Assembly (NCBI GenBank): GCA_965220695.1
Contig: OZ244838.1
Span: 992,001 to 1,056,000, forward strand
Reading direction: 5' to 3'
Source: UBA9620 sp965220695
Lineage (GTDB): Bacteria; Acidobacteriota; Vicinamibacteria; Vicinamibacterales; UBA8438
Length of the DNA: 64,000 bases
This document shows positions 42,930 through 51,193 of this stretch, piece after piece. Each line of letters starts with the position of its first letter. Position 1 is the first letter of the stretch. Below the pieces are notes generated by a model. That model was not told the DNA's origin. It saw only the letters and a program-made list of their open reading frames with translations, and did no database searches. A program made the translations under genes and the position numbers.

Positions 42930-43089
42930 GACACACGTCTTCGGACTCTATCAGACCTCAATCGGGAAGAAGGTGGTGATGGCGGGCGCCCCGGCGTTCG
43001 GCCACGGCGAATTGCTGTGGGTCATGCGCGTGGGGTTGATTGCGGCCGTCGGGGTGCATATCGTCGCGGCGGTGCAATCGTGGCGGCCT
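42928..43089 (+). pseudogene. sdhC remnant (succinate dehydrogenase cytochrome b subunit), internally deleted
   Basis: About 54 codons read MTHVFGLYQTSIGKKVVMAG and then at once a segment with ELLWVMRVGLIAAVGVHIVAAVQ. The first part is the known SdhC start (…YRTSIGKKVVMAVTG…); the second belongs to a helix that normally comes ~50 residues later. The intervening haem-ligand helix and everything after VQSW are missing. The open frame then runs antisense into the nitroreductase gene. No sdhA or sdhB is nearby. This is read as a deletion relic and not as a functional protein. Confidence 0.65.
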
Positions 43090-43109
43090 TCGATCTCGAC
43101 TGACAGCCC

Positions 43110-43775
<666 letters not shown>

Positions 43776-43791
43776 GCGTGCCACGCATGAT

Positions 43792-44064
43792 AGCAGTCCG
43801 AGGCAGAACCCCGCTGCATTCGATCCCCGCTGAATTCTGCGCTTTCCCGCGGAATTCAGCCTTCCCCGCTGAATTCTGCGCTTTCCCGCGGAATTCTGCT
43901 GTTTCACGCTGCATCCCGCTGAGCGGCGTTATTCCGGCTGACGAACAGGGCAACCACAAGGGTTGCCCCTACAGGTATGCTCCCTCTTCTCGCCTTGCTC
44001 TGACCGGGCGCGGCATTGTTACGACCGGATCTCGGTGCAACGCGGGGTTCTACGTCGGACTGCT
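43792..44064. repeat. Palindrome-ended repeat element A (273 bp)
   Basis: The terminal 23 bp at 43792-43814 and 44042-44064 are inverted repeats with two mismatches (outer bases AGCAGTCCGA, inner bases AGAACCCCGC). Inside are a 39-bp tandem duplication (43825-43902) and a GGGCAACC-ACAAG-GGTTGCCC hairpin near 43950. There is no coding capacity. It resembles a non-autonomous MITE or a large REP-like element. Confidence 0.65.
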
Positions 44065-44065
44065 C

Positions 44066-44148
44066 GCAGTCCGAGGCAGAACCCCGCTGCATTCAATCCC
44101 CGCAGAATTCTGCGCTTTCCCGCGGAATTCTGCTGTTTCACGCTGCAG
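44066..44148. repeat. Truncated second copy of element A left half
   Basis: GCAGTCCGAGGCAGAACCCC and the following GCTGCATTC, then AGAATTCTGCGC and TTTCCCGCGG, repeat element A's left half. It begins 1 bp after element A ends and stops before the right half. Confidence 0.7.
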
Positions 44149-44166
44149 CTCGTCTGGCGCAGCTTC

Positions 44167-44577
44167 CTAGTTCGGGGTGCTGGATGCGGTGTTCGAGGTA
44201 ACCCGGGTCGCCCGCGCCTTCCGGGCACGCCGCGGTCTCTCGAAACTGGCGGTGATGGTGGTCGTCATGCCGCCGCGCACGGAAAAATCACCGACGACGG
44301 TCATGCGGCGCGGCGCGCAGGCTGCGACGAGGTCGGTCAGAATCTGATTGGTGACCTGCTCGTAGAAGATGCCGCGGTTGCGAAAATCCATGAAGTAGTA
44401 CTTCAGCGCCTTGAGTTCGAGGCAGCGAGCGTCCGGCACATACGTGATCCGAATTTCACCGAAGTCCGGCAGCCCGGTCTTGGGGCACAGAGAGGTGAAT
44501 TCCGGACAGCGGATGGCGATCTCGTATTCGCGCGACGGTTCGGGGTTGGCAAACGTCTCGATCGGTGCCACGGACAT
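44167..44577 (-). CDS. queF: NADPH-dependent 7-cyano-7-deazaguanine reductase QueF
   Basis: 136 residues, the short unimodular (YkvM) type. Reduces preQ0 to preQ1 in queuosine biosynthesis in the cytosol. The catalytic Cys31 lies in CPEFTSLCPKTGLPDFG with Asp38, and the QueF motif ELKALKYYFMDFRNRGIFYEQ gives the conserved Glu54 and Glu73. The last ~20 residues (KARATRVTSN…) extend past the usual end and run close to the repeat. The ATG at 44577 is 6 nt after TATAAT on the minus strand with no ribosome site. No preQ1 riboswitch can exist, because there is no leader. Confidence 0.94.
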   Translation of the reverse strand: MSVAPIETFANPEPSREYEIAIRCPEFTSLCPKTGLPDFGEIRITYVPDARCLELKALKYYFMDFRNRGIFYEQVTNQILTDLVAACAPRRMTVVGDFSVRGGMTTTITASFERPRRARKARATRVTSNTASSTPN

Positions 44578-44583
44578 CCCGGG

Positions 44584-44589
44584 ATTATA
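44584..44589 (-). promoter_or_regulatory. queF -10 element (leaderless)
   Basis: A perfect TATAAT is read on the minus strand from 44589 to 44584. Six nt (CCCGGG) then precede the ATG, so transcription should start at or beside the A of the start codon. Confidence 0.6.
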
Positions 44590-44673
44590 GCCGGGGCCGT
44601 GCGCGGAGATTGGTCGATCAGTGCCGCATTCGCCGGCGAGGACGACCTGTCGAGTCCTCGAAACGTATCACGA

Positions 44674-44702
44674 TTGACACCGCCAACCGTGCGCGCTAGG
44701 AT
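44674..44702 (+). promoter_or_regulatory. Sigma-70 promoter of HU gene
   Basis: TTGACA at 44674-44679, a 17-nt spacer, then TAGGAT at 44697-44702. It is the best two-box promoter in the window. The predicted start near 44709 leaves a leader of about 90 nt, unlike the leaderless genes nearby. Confidence 0.7.
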
Positions 44703-44785
44703 ACGGCGTCCTCTCGTCCAGGGACGGTCCTGAGCCGCCGATTGCGCGTGGCGGACGTCAGGCTGTGCAGCCGCGCGCAGATTTC

Positions 44786-44791
44786 AAGGAG
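44786..44791 (+). promoter_or_regulatory. HU ribosome binding site
   Basis: AAGGAG ends 6 nt before the ATG at 44798. It directly abuts an earlier in-frame ATG at 44792, which it therefore cannot serve. This decides the start. Confidence 0.8.
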
Positions 44792-44797
44792 ATGTCG

Positions 44798-45088
44798 ATG
44801 GCGGATGCCCGAAGGATGGGCAAGTCGGAGCTTTTTGCGCACTTCAGTGACAAGTTCGATATGAAGCGGGCGCAGGTACGTGATTTCTTCGACGAGCTTC
44901 AACAGTTGGCCGAGGCCGAGTTGCGGGATTCAGGTGAGTTCGTTCTTCCGGGTCTGGTCAAGCTCGTCAAGCAGGAGCGTCAGGCACGAACGGGACGCAA
45001 TCCGGCAACCGGTGAACAGATCACGATCGCAGCCAAGACGGTCGTCAAGGCGCGTATCGCCAAGCAACTACAGGACGCCGTCCTCTAG
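44798..45088 (+). CDS. HU/IHF-family DNA-binding protein
   Basis: 96 residues. Nucleoid protein that dimerises and bends DNA. The fold is recognised from GKSELFAHFSDKFDMKRAQVRDFFDELQQLAEAEL (helices 1-2, quoted by parts), FVLPGLVKLVKQERQ (the HU strand), then ARTGRNPATGEQITIAAKTV, the DNA-binding arm with the RNPxTGE signature. The C-terminus KARIAKQLQDAVL is typical. HU's usual KTxFNKxELI start is diverged. It has its own strong promoter and ribosome site. Its TAG stop overlaps the left end of repeat element B. Confidence 0.93.
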   Translation: MADARRMGKSELFAHFSDKFDMKRAQVRDFFDELQQLAEAELRDSGEFVLPGLVKLVKQERQARTGRNPATGEQITIAAKTVVKARIAKQLQDAVL

Positions 45089-45248
45089 CAGCCCGTGGTG
45101 AAAGGCCCCGCTGCATTCGAGCGCCGATGCATCCCGCCTGACTGCGTTGCTCGTCGGTTGCATATGCCCAATATGCGCCCTCCTCACGCCTTGTCAGGCG
45201 GGCGCCTCGCCGCTCTCGGTGCCACGCGGGGTTCCACCACGGGCTGCT
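45087..45248. repeat. Palindrome-ended repeat element B (162 bp)
   Basis: The left end at 45087-45111 and right end at 45226-45248 are inverted repeats sharing AGCAGCCCGTGGTG and CCCCGC. The interior matches element A's right half (ATGCGCCCTC, CACGCCTTG, CTCTCGGTGCCACG then CGGGGTTC). The left end overlaps the last two bases of the HU stop codon. Confidence 0.65.
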
Positions 45249-45457
45249 AGGGCCGGTCTGGACGGGGCCCGCCGACGCCTCAGCACGTCCGGTGACCACT
45301 CTGCGGCTGGAGTGTGTCGGCGCGGCCGCGTACTCTCTTCCTCACAACCGGGCGGTCAGTGTATCTCCGGCCGGTGCCGGCAGGGTGGTGTTGCGCTCGG
45401 CAGGTCCGCGGGCTACATTCGAGAATCGCGCGACATGTCCCGGAGCGTCACGAGCAG
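45249..45457. other. Intergenic, no gene seen
   Basis: Together with element B this makes a 369-bp gap before the E2 gene. Open frames cross it (from 45292 and 45314) but show no homology before 45458. TACATT near 45413 is a possible -10 for the E2 gene. Confidence 0.35.
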
Positions 45458-46666
45458 ATGCCAATCGACGTGCTGATGCCGCAACTCGGCGAATCGATCG
45501 CCGAGGGCACGATCGTGCGGTGGCTCAAGCAGTTGGGCGATCCAGTCGACCGCGACGAGCCGCTATTCGAGATCTCGACCGACAAGGTCGATGCCGAAAT
45601 CCCGTCGCCGGCAGCCGGTGTGCTGTCCCAGATTCGTGCGGACAGCGGGGCGACCGTCCCGGTCAATTCCGTTGTTGCAGTGATCGACGGCGCGGTGGAG
45701 GCGGCGGCCCCGGCGCAGGTCGAGACTGTCTCGCCGGGGCCGGTGCCGACAGACAACCGGCAGCGGCATGCGCCGCCGGCCGTCGTGTCGCCGGCGCCCG
45801 GAGCACGGCGTCTGTCACCGGTCGTGCGGCGGCTCGCGGCCGAGCACGGCGTCGACCCGGCCGTGGTGGCGGGGTCGGGCGAGGGGGGCCGGGTGACGAA
45901 GACCGACATCCTGGCCCATGTGGCGGCCCAGGGGTCCGCTGGCGGCACACTCGCGGCATCCGACCCGGCCGGGACAGAGACTCCCGCGGTCCGTGTCGAG
46001 CCGTTGAGCGTCATGCGGCGTCAGATTGCGGAACACATGGTCGCGAGCCGGCGGACCGCGGCGCACGTCCATACGGTGTTCGATGTCGATTTCTCCCGCG
46101 TGACCGAGCTGCGGGCCGTGCACGCGGGCGCCGGGCAGGCGCCCGGATATCTGGCGTATGTCGCGCGGGCGGTGTGTCACGCCCTGGTGGCGATGCCGGT
46201 CATCAACGCGTCGTTGAGAGGTGACGACGTCATTTACCACGACCACGTCAACCTCGGCGTGGCGGTGGCGCTGGACGGGGGGCTGATCGTGCCCGTCGTG
46301 ACGGGGGCTCACCGACTGGGCGTCGAACAGCTCGACGCCGCCATCAGCGACCTCGCGACCCGGGCCAGAGCAAAACAGTTGGCGCCGCACGAGGTCAAGG
46401 ACGGTACGTTCACCATCACCAACCCCGGCAGGTTCGGTTCGGTCCTCGGCCTGCCGATCATCAATCAGCCCCAGACGGCCATCCTGTGCCTCGGCGCGAT
46501 CGAACAGCGTCCCGTCGTCGTCGACGGCGCCGTCGTGGCTCGCTGGCGCGCCTATCTCACGCTGGGCTTCGACCACCGGTTGATCGACGGCGCAGTGGCC
46601 GATACGTTTCTCGCGACAGTGCGAGACACGATCGAGCATTTTCCCGGCAGGGCCGGCGCGGACTGA
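45458..46666 (+). CDS. Dihydrolipoamide acyltransferase (E2) of a 2-oxoacid dehydrogenase complex
   Basis: 402 residues. Core of a cytosolic 2-oxoacid dehydrogenase complex. One N-terminal lipoyl domain has the modified Lys43 in FEISTDKVDAEIPSPAAG. A Pro/Ala linker leads to a subunit-binding domain (RLSPVVRRLAAEHGVD, GSGEGGRVTKTDIL, about 115-155). The catalytic domain holds SVMRRQIAEHMVASRRTAAH, TFTITNPGRFGSVLG and the active-site LTLGFDHRLIDGA. The acyl specificity (pyruvate, 2-oxoglutarate or branched chain) is not decidable. The start is the ATG at 45458. No E1 or E3 gene adjoins; lipB follows 22 bp later. Confidence 0.92.
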   Translation: MPIDVLMPQLGESIAEGTIVRWLKQLGDPVDRDEPLFEISTDKVDAEIPSPAAGVLSQIRADSGATVPVNSVVAVIDGAVEAAAPAQVETVSPGPVPTDNRQRHAPPAVVSPAPGARRLSPVVRRLAAEHGVDPAVVAGSGEGGRVTKTDILAHVAAQGSAGGTLAASDPAGTETPAVRVEPLSVMRRQIAEHMVASRRTAAHVHTVFDVDFSRVTELRAVHAGAGQAPGYLAYVARAVCHALVAMPVINASLRGDDVIYHDHVNLGVAVALDGGLIVPVVTGAHRLGVEQLDAAISDLATRARAKQLAPHEVKDGTFTITNPGRFGSVLGLPIINQPQTAILCLGAIEQRPVVVDGAVVARWRAYLTLGFDHRLIDGAVADTFLATVRDTIEHFPGRAGAD

Positions 46667-46688
46667 TTGATTCCACACGGTTGTCATT

Positions 46689-47399
46689 GTGACCACGGTG
46701 CGCAACCGGCTGGAGACCGGCAGGTCGGCCGCGGAGGACCGACCCGTGCTGCAGATACGGTCTCTCGGCGTGGTGCCGTATCTCACTGCCCTGGAGATGC
46801 AGAAGGATCTGGTCGCCGCCCGACAACGCGGAAGCGTGCCGGATCAGTTGCTGCTGCTCGAGCACCCGCCTGTAATAACCGTGGGGGTCGCGGGCAGACG
46901 GCGCCCGGAGCATGTGCTGGCCTCACGGGCCGAGCTCCGCCGTCGAGGCATCGGGTGTCTCGACGTCCAGCGCGGGGGAGACGTGACCTACCACGGCCCC
47001 GGACAGCTTGTCGGCTACCCCGTGATCGACCTGAAGCCGGACCGCTGCGATGTGCACCGCTACGTGCGCGATCTCGAAGAGGTGCTCATCAGGGCGGCGG
47101 CGGCGTTCGGCGTCGCGACCGGCCGTGTCGACGGACTGACCGGGGTCTGGGCGAGCGGCGACAAGCTCGCGGCGATCGGCGTGCGCCTGTCGCGGTGGGT
47201 GACGAGCCACGGGTTCGCCTTCAACGTGTCCCCGAATCTCGACCACTTTCGTCTTATCGTTCCGTGCGGTCTGGAAGGGCGCGGGGTGACCTCGCTTCAG
47301 CGCCTGCTGGGAACCGCGCCGGCGAGTGCGGCGGTCGAGGCGGTCGTCGCCTCTACGTTCGCCGAGGTGTTCGGCCGCCGGGTGTCCATCGCTCGCTGA
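46689..47399 (+). CDS. lipB: Octanoyltransferase LipB
   Basis: 236 residues from a GTG at 46689. Transfers octanoyl from ACP to lipoyl domains, the first step of lipoate synthesis; its direct client, an E2, is encoded just upstream. Signatures: LLLLEHPPVITVG, RGGDVTYHGPGQLVGYPVIDL, the catalytic Lys159 in ASGDKLAAIGVRLSRWVTSHG and catalytic Cys193 in IVPCGLEGRGVTSL. The length is normal. No lipA is seen in the window. Confidence 0.95.
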   Translation: MTTVRNRLETGRSAAEDRPVLQIRSLGVVPYLTALEMQKDLVAARQRGSVPDQLLLLEHPPVITVGVAGRRRPEHVLASRAELRRRGIGCLDVQRGGDVTYHGPGQLVGYPVIDLKPDRCDVHRYVRDLEEVLIRAAAAFGVATGRVDGLTGVWASGDKLAAIGVRLSRWVTSHGFAFNVSPNLDHFRLIVPCGLEGRGVTSLQRLLGTAPASAAVEAVVASTFAEVFGRRVSIAR

Positions 47400-47407
47400 G
47401 CCGGTGC

Positions 47408-48259
47408 TCACGGCCGCCGCGTCAACGCGTTCTCGAGGCGGGTCTGTTCGAGACGGTTCAAACGCGGCGTGTCGATGGTGTCGACGCCGTGCAGGTCCAC
47501 TGTGACTCCATGCGACTGGACGCCGGCGGGTCTGCGCCGTTCATCGACGACGAAACAGGCGAAACGACGTGGCGACCCACCAGCCACCAGCGCCTTGATG
47601 ACCTGGACGGCGGCAGACGACAACGCGTAGGGGCCCGGTGGCCAGAGTCGCCGAAGCTGATGCTGCAATCGCGCCACCTGCGCGATCGTCAGCCGATCTG
47701 CCAACGGATAGCCATCGATGCAGGCGCCACTCCAGGCGACGACCGGGTGCTCCGGCGGGACCCCCAGCAGACTGACGGACACGGCTCCAGGTGAGGCATT
47801 CGCGGCGAGGGCGATCAGCGCCCGGAGTCCCGAGACCAGCGCCGCCGGGGCCGTGCCGAGAATCTGTCGGGCGTCGATGCCCAGTTCCATGACGGCGCGT
47901 TCAACCAGCGGGCCCTGCGATGCCCCCGCGCACACGATTGGCGCCCGCGGGGCGAGCCGCGCCACCTGCTCGAGCAGGCTGATCGCCGCGTCGCCCTGCC
48001 ACTCCTCAGCGGGCGCCTCGGCAGGGCCGGTCAGGACGACCGCGGTTGCGCCGATCACCGCGTCAAGCTGCCCGGTCGCGGTCACGCCGGTGTCGAACCG
48101 TTCCACGGGGCCCGCCTGACGGATGTCCAGCGCCTTGCCGCTCGCTATGCCGCGCGCGCTGTCGATCAGACGGATGTCCGCGACACAGTCGTGACCGGCC
48201 AGCGTATGCGCCAGGGCGCCGCCAAGCTGGCCGGCGCCGAGGATGGCGACTATGGACAT
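47408..48259 (-). CDS. Malate/lactate dehydrogenase-like protein lacking catalytic residues
   Basis: 283 residues from the ATG at 48259. The N-terminal Rossmann fold is intact (MSIVAILGAGQLGGALAHTL, IRLIDSARGIASGKALDI), and the overall course is that of LDH/MDH. The catalytic elements are not: the GGHGD proton-relay motif is replaced by LLGVPPEHPVV, the substrate Asp/Arg pair (LDSxRFR) by ALVSGLR, and the mobile-loop Arg (SRxDL) is not found. The length is about 25 residues short. It probably binds a dinucleotide but should not oxidise malate. It is convergent with lipB, 8 bp apart. Confidence 0.7.
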   Translation of the reverse strand: MSIVAILGAGQLGGALAHTLAGHDCVADIRLIDSARGIASGKALDIRQAGPVERFDTGVTATGQLDAVIGATAVVLTGPAEAPAEEWQGDAAISLLEQVARLAPRAPIVCAGASQGPLVERAVMELGIDARQILGTAPAALVSGLRALIALAANASPGAVSVSLLGVPPEHPVVAWSGACIDGYPLADRLTIAQVARLQHQLRRLWPPGPYALSSAAVQVIKALVAGGSPRRFACFVVDERRRPAGVQSHGVTVDLHGVDTIDTPRLNRLEQTRLENALTRRP

Positions 48260-48340
48260 GTGCTCGTCAACCAGTGGGCTGTCCGGCGGGCCACAGCGTG
48301 CAGTGCCGCGGCTGCCTTGCCAGCCGGCGGCGACGGTCCA

Positions 48341-48346
48341 TAAGAT
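48341..48346 (+). promoter_or_regulatory. Candidate -10 upstream of SDR gene
   Basis: TAAGAT on the plus strand would start transcription near 48353. That is 11 nt before a GTG at 48364 and 92 nt before the ATG at 48445. Confidence 0.35.
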
Positions 48347-48444
48347 AGCAGTCTCACAAGATCGTGGCCGAGCCCGATTCCCGGCGGCCGGAAGGGGCCT
48401 CGCAGCCGGGGCGGCTCGATGCTCCGCGGGGGGCGCGCGTGACG

Positions 48445-49182
48445 ATGACCGAGACACTTTGGCTCGAAGGACATACGGCGGTCGTAACCGGGGGTTCGCG
48501 GGGTATCGGGCTCGCGACCGCGCTCGCGCTCCGCGCGGCGGGCGCCGGCGTCCTGATCTGCGGGCGATCCGCGGACGCCCTTGCGGCGGCGGCCCAGGTA
48601 CTCGCGGCGGGCGGGCCGCCAGGGCAGGGAGGGGTCGAGACCGCCGTAGTGGACGTGCGCGAGGCGGGTGAGTCCGAGCGTCTCGTGCAGATCGCGGTCG
48701 ATCGATTCGGCGGACTGGATATCCTCGTCAACAACGCCGGGGTCGGATTGTTCGCCCCGCTCGCAGAGCTGACCACCGAACAATGGCGCGACACCATCGA
48801 GACGAATCTGTGCGGTGTGTTCTACTGCTGTCGAGCCGCGATCCCGGTGATGCGGAAACGCGGGAAGGGCTGGATTGTCAACATCAGCAGTCTGGCCGGT
48901 AAGCACCCGTTCGCCCGTGGCGCTGCCTACTGCGCCTCGAAGGCCGGCCTCAACGCGCTGACCGAGTGTCTGATGCAGGAGGTTCGGCATGACGGGATTC
49001 GGGTAAGTTGCATTCTGCCCGGTTCAGTCGACACCAGGTTCGCCGGCAACCTTCCCTCCGCCGACGCCGGATGGAAGCTCTCGGGCGCCGATGTCGCCCA
49101 GGCGGTAGTCGATCTGTTGCGCCACCCTTCCCGCAGTCTGCCGAGCCGGGTCGAGATCCGGCCCTCGACGCCGCGGAAATAG
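48445..49182 (+). CDS. Short-chain dehydrogenase/reductase (SDR)
   Basis: 245 residues from the ATG at 48445, the normal classical-SDR length. NAD(P)-dependent oxidoreductase in the cytosol. Cofactor motif TGGSRGIGLA, NNAGVG, then catalytic Ser in IVNISSLAGKH and YxxxK in AAYCASKAGLNAL. CILPGSVDTRF follows. ICGRS after the second strand suggests NADP preference. A GTG at 48364 would add 27 Pro/Arg-rich residues and cannot be excluded because TAAGAT lies just upstream. The substrate is unknown. Confidence 0.9.
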   Translation: MTETLWLEGHTAVVTGGSRGIGLATALALRAAGAGVLICGRSADALAAAAQVLAAGGPPGQGGVETAVVDVREAGESERLVQIAVDRFGGLDILVNNAGVGLFAPLAELTTEQWRDTIETNLCGVFYCCRAAIPVMRKRGKGWIVNISSLAGKHPFARGAAYCASKAGLNALTECLMQEVRHDGIRVSCILPGSVDTRFAGNLPSADAGWKLSGADVAQAVVDLLRHPSRSLPSRVEIRPSTPRK

Positions 49183-49265
49183 CGGCTGAAGTTGCGTAGG
49201 CGCACACCGAACGAGGGCTGGGACCATTCGCCGCGAACAGGCGTCCGGTGTCCCACGGTCCGCCG

Positions 49266-49565
49266 TTACTCGGTCGACACCGTGAACTCGATGCGTCCGG
49301 CCCGCAGCCGGTCACCCGCCTTCAGAGCGCCCCGTGCAACCGGCTGGTCATTGATGAAGGTCCCGTTCCTGCTGCCCAGATTTTCGACCACGAGTTCGCC
49401 GTCCGAGACGAGCAGGCGGCAGTGCCGGCGCGACACGAAGGCGGCCTGAATCATGAAGTCGGACCGCGGGTCCCGTCCGAGGATGCGTTCCCGGTTGCCC
49501 GTCAACCGAAACTTGTAGGGGCCTCCTTCCGCATCGTCGGACGAACGAAGAATCCACATATCCAC
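49266..49565 (-). CDS. FHA-domain protein
   Basis: 99 residues consisting of one forkhead-associated domain, which binds phosphothreonine peptides. The core is ERILGRDPRSDFMIQ (GR), VSRRHCRLLV (SxxH), GELVVENLGSRNGTFIND (NG) and LKAGDRLRAGRIEFTV. No other domain or membrane segment is present. The start is a GTG at 49565 (an ATG at 49559 is close). It lies 6 bp after the alpha/beta hydrolase gene on the same strand and is probably co-transcribed. No Ser/Thr kinase is present in the window. Confidence 0.9.
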   Translation of the reverse strand: MDMWILRSSDDAEGGPYKFRLTGNRERILGRDPRSDFMIQAAFVSRRHCRLLVSDGELVVENLGSRNGTFINDQPVARGALKAGDRLRAGRIEFTVSTE

Positions 49566-49571
49566 TGGTTG

Positions 49572-51176
49572 CTACGGCTTTCTTTCGAGCCATGCGGTCA
49601 GGGCGCCGACGAACGACGAGCTGATCGCGGGTTGCGAGACGGTCTCCCGAGTCGTGGGTGCCGCCGGATCGGCTTCGATCAGCAGGTGGTCGACGCCCTC
49701 GATCGTGACCACGTCCACGGTGGCTTCGCGCCGCCGGCGGCTACCGGCCTCGGCGAGCCGCTGGGCGTGATGCGCTCCCACGTCGGTGTCGCTGCCGCCG
49801 CGTACGATCAGCAATGGTTGTCTGGTCCGCCGCAGCGTGTCGGCCGCGTCGAAGTCGAGGAAGCTGCGGAACCAGGGCGTCTCGGCTTGGCGGCGCATCT
49901 GTTCCGGCACGCCGTCCCACGAACCGTCGCCGAGCACGGCAGCATTGATATGCCGCTGCAACGTGATCTTTTCGGCGCGTTCCGTCTCCCCCGCGCCGAG
50001 TCGATCCAGTGCCTGGCGCTGCTGTTCCATCACCAGTTCGTCGCCGGTGCCGCTGGGCGTGCCGATCAGCACGAGCTGGTCGGCGCGGCCTTCCCTGCGG
50101 GCGACCATCGTCGCGACCCACCCGCCGTCGGCGTATCCCATCAGGGCGATCAGATCGCGGTCGACATCGTCACGCCGGTCGAGATAGCGCACCAGCGCTC
50201 TGGCGTCGTCGGCGTGCGTCTGGAGGGTCGCCGACTCGCTGCGTCCGCCGCTCTGTCCGGTGCCCCGTTTGTCGTATCGCATCGTCAGATAGCCAGCGTC
50301 GGCGAGGGCGTTGGCGAGCTGCCCAAGCACCGGGATCCCCGCCACCGTGCCGTCCCGGTCGGTGGTGGCCGAGCCGGGCACCAGCAGCACCGCCGGCCAG
50401 CCGGTGTCCGGCCGGGTCCGATCGACCGGGACGGTGACGGTCGCCGAAAGCGAGAATCCTGCCGATTCGACCCGTGCGTTCTCATCGCCCGCGTGCGTGA
50501 CCCCTCGCACCTGAGCGGCCACCGACACGATATCGCTGCGTACGACGTCGATGCCGACGTGGGGAATCGACACACGCAGCAGCCGCTGTCGTGCATCGGT
50601 CCAGACCTCGGTCGAGAGCGGCCGGCCGGCGCTCAGCAAGGAAACCCTGTGCACGCGGGCGTCGACCACGGCGGACGGTGTCTCGATCTGCCGAGTCAGC
50701 ACCTGGTCCAGCCGCACACGCGCCAGGGCCTGGGGGGGCACGAATATCGCGAACTCGCCGCCGATCTCGATGGTGGCCAGCCGCGCGGCGAACGCCTCGT
50801 AGGCGGCGAAGAAGAATTCCGGCAGCACCACTGCGTCCGCGATCTGCGCAGTCGCCGCGTCAAACGTCGTGTTGACGGACAGCGGGGCGCCGATGCGTGT
50901 GCCGTCGATCGTAAGGGCGCGCGGAGACCAGCGATCGTCGTACTCGATCGTGAACAGTCTGTTCTGCAAGTCGACCGGCTGCGACAGATTGCCACGCGAC
51001 CGGATAGTCCAGCCGCTGGCGGTGCGGGCGACCTCGACCTCCTCGAAGCCGATCAAGGTCGATCGGAGAAACACGTTGAAGGCGGCTCTGCCCGGTTCAG
51101 GAAGGGCCGGCTGCGCGGCGGCCTGCGAGCCTGCCAGCAGCAACGCGGCAAGAGTACAATACGCGGAGACGCGCAT
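49572..51176 (-). CDS. Exported alpha/beta hydrolase-fold protein with altered nucleophile
   Basis: 534 residues with a Sec signal (MRVSAYCTLAALLLAGSQAA). Residues ~25-260 form an unassigned beta-rich domain. The C-terminal ~280 residues are an alpha/beta hydrolase of the GxSEGG group: VLLVPGSATTDRDG, TMRYDKRGTGQSGG, then the elbow LMGYADGGWVATM and a final EGVDHLLIEA. The elbow should read GHSEGG. Ala replaces the nucleophilic Ser here, so ordinary esterase or peptidase activity is doubtful. The start at 51176 gives the best signal peptide and lies 7 nt after TATGCT; the Met at 51188 is an alternative. It is divergent from ygfZ. Confidence 0.82.
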   Translation of the reverse strand: MRVSAYCTLAALLLAGSQAAAQPALPEPGRAAFNVFLRSTLIGFEEVEVARTASGWTIRSRGNLSQPVDLQNRLFTIEYDDRWSPRALTIDGTRIGAPLSVNTTFDAATAQIADAVVLPEFFFAAYEAFAARLATIEIGGEFAIFVPPQALARVRLDQVLTRQIETPSAVVDARVHRVSLLSAGRPLSTEVWTDARQRLLRVSIPHVGIDVVRSDIVSVAAQVRGVTHAGDENARVESAGFSLSATVTVPVDRTRPDTGWPAVLLVPGSATTDRDGTVAGIPVLGQLANALADAGYLTMRYDKRGTGQSGGRSESATLQTHADDARALVRYLDRRDDVDRDLIALMGYADGGWVATMVARREGRADQLVLIGTPSGTGDELVMEQQRQALDRLGAGETERAEKITLQRHINAAVLGDGSWDGVPEQMRRQAETPWFRSFLDFDAADTLRRTRQPLLIVRGGSDTDVGAHHAQRLAEAGSRRRREATVDVVTIEGVDHLLIEADPAAPTTRETVSQPAISSSFVGALTAWLERKP

Positions 51177-51193
51177 TCCGTTGAGCATATCAC

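Larger units (their letters stand above)
43776..44166. repeat. Repeat-filled intergenic stretch before queF
   Basis: 391 bp with no gene, almost wholly composed of the palindrome-ended element at 43792-44064 and a truncated second copy of its left half at 44066-44148. Open frames here only reflect repeat sequence. Confidence 0.75.

Noticed and set aside
43776..43907. 44-residue N-terminal extension of the nitroreductase
   Set aside because: The residues (repeated GKRRIQRG) come from the 39-bp repeats of element A. The family's homology begins after the ATG at 43775.
44167..44583. preQ1 riboswitch upstream of queF
   Set aside because: The TATAAT lies 6 nt from the ATG, which leaves no transcript leader to fold.
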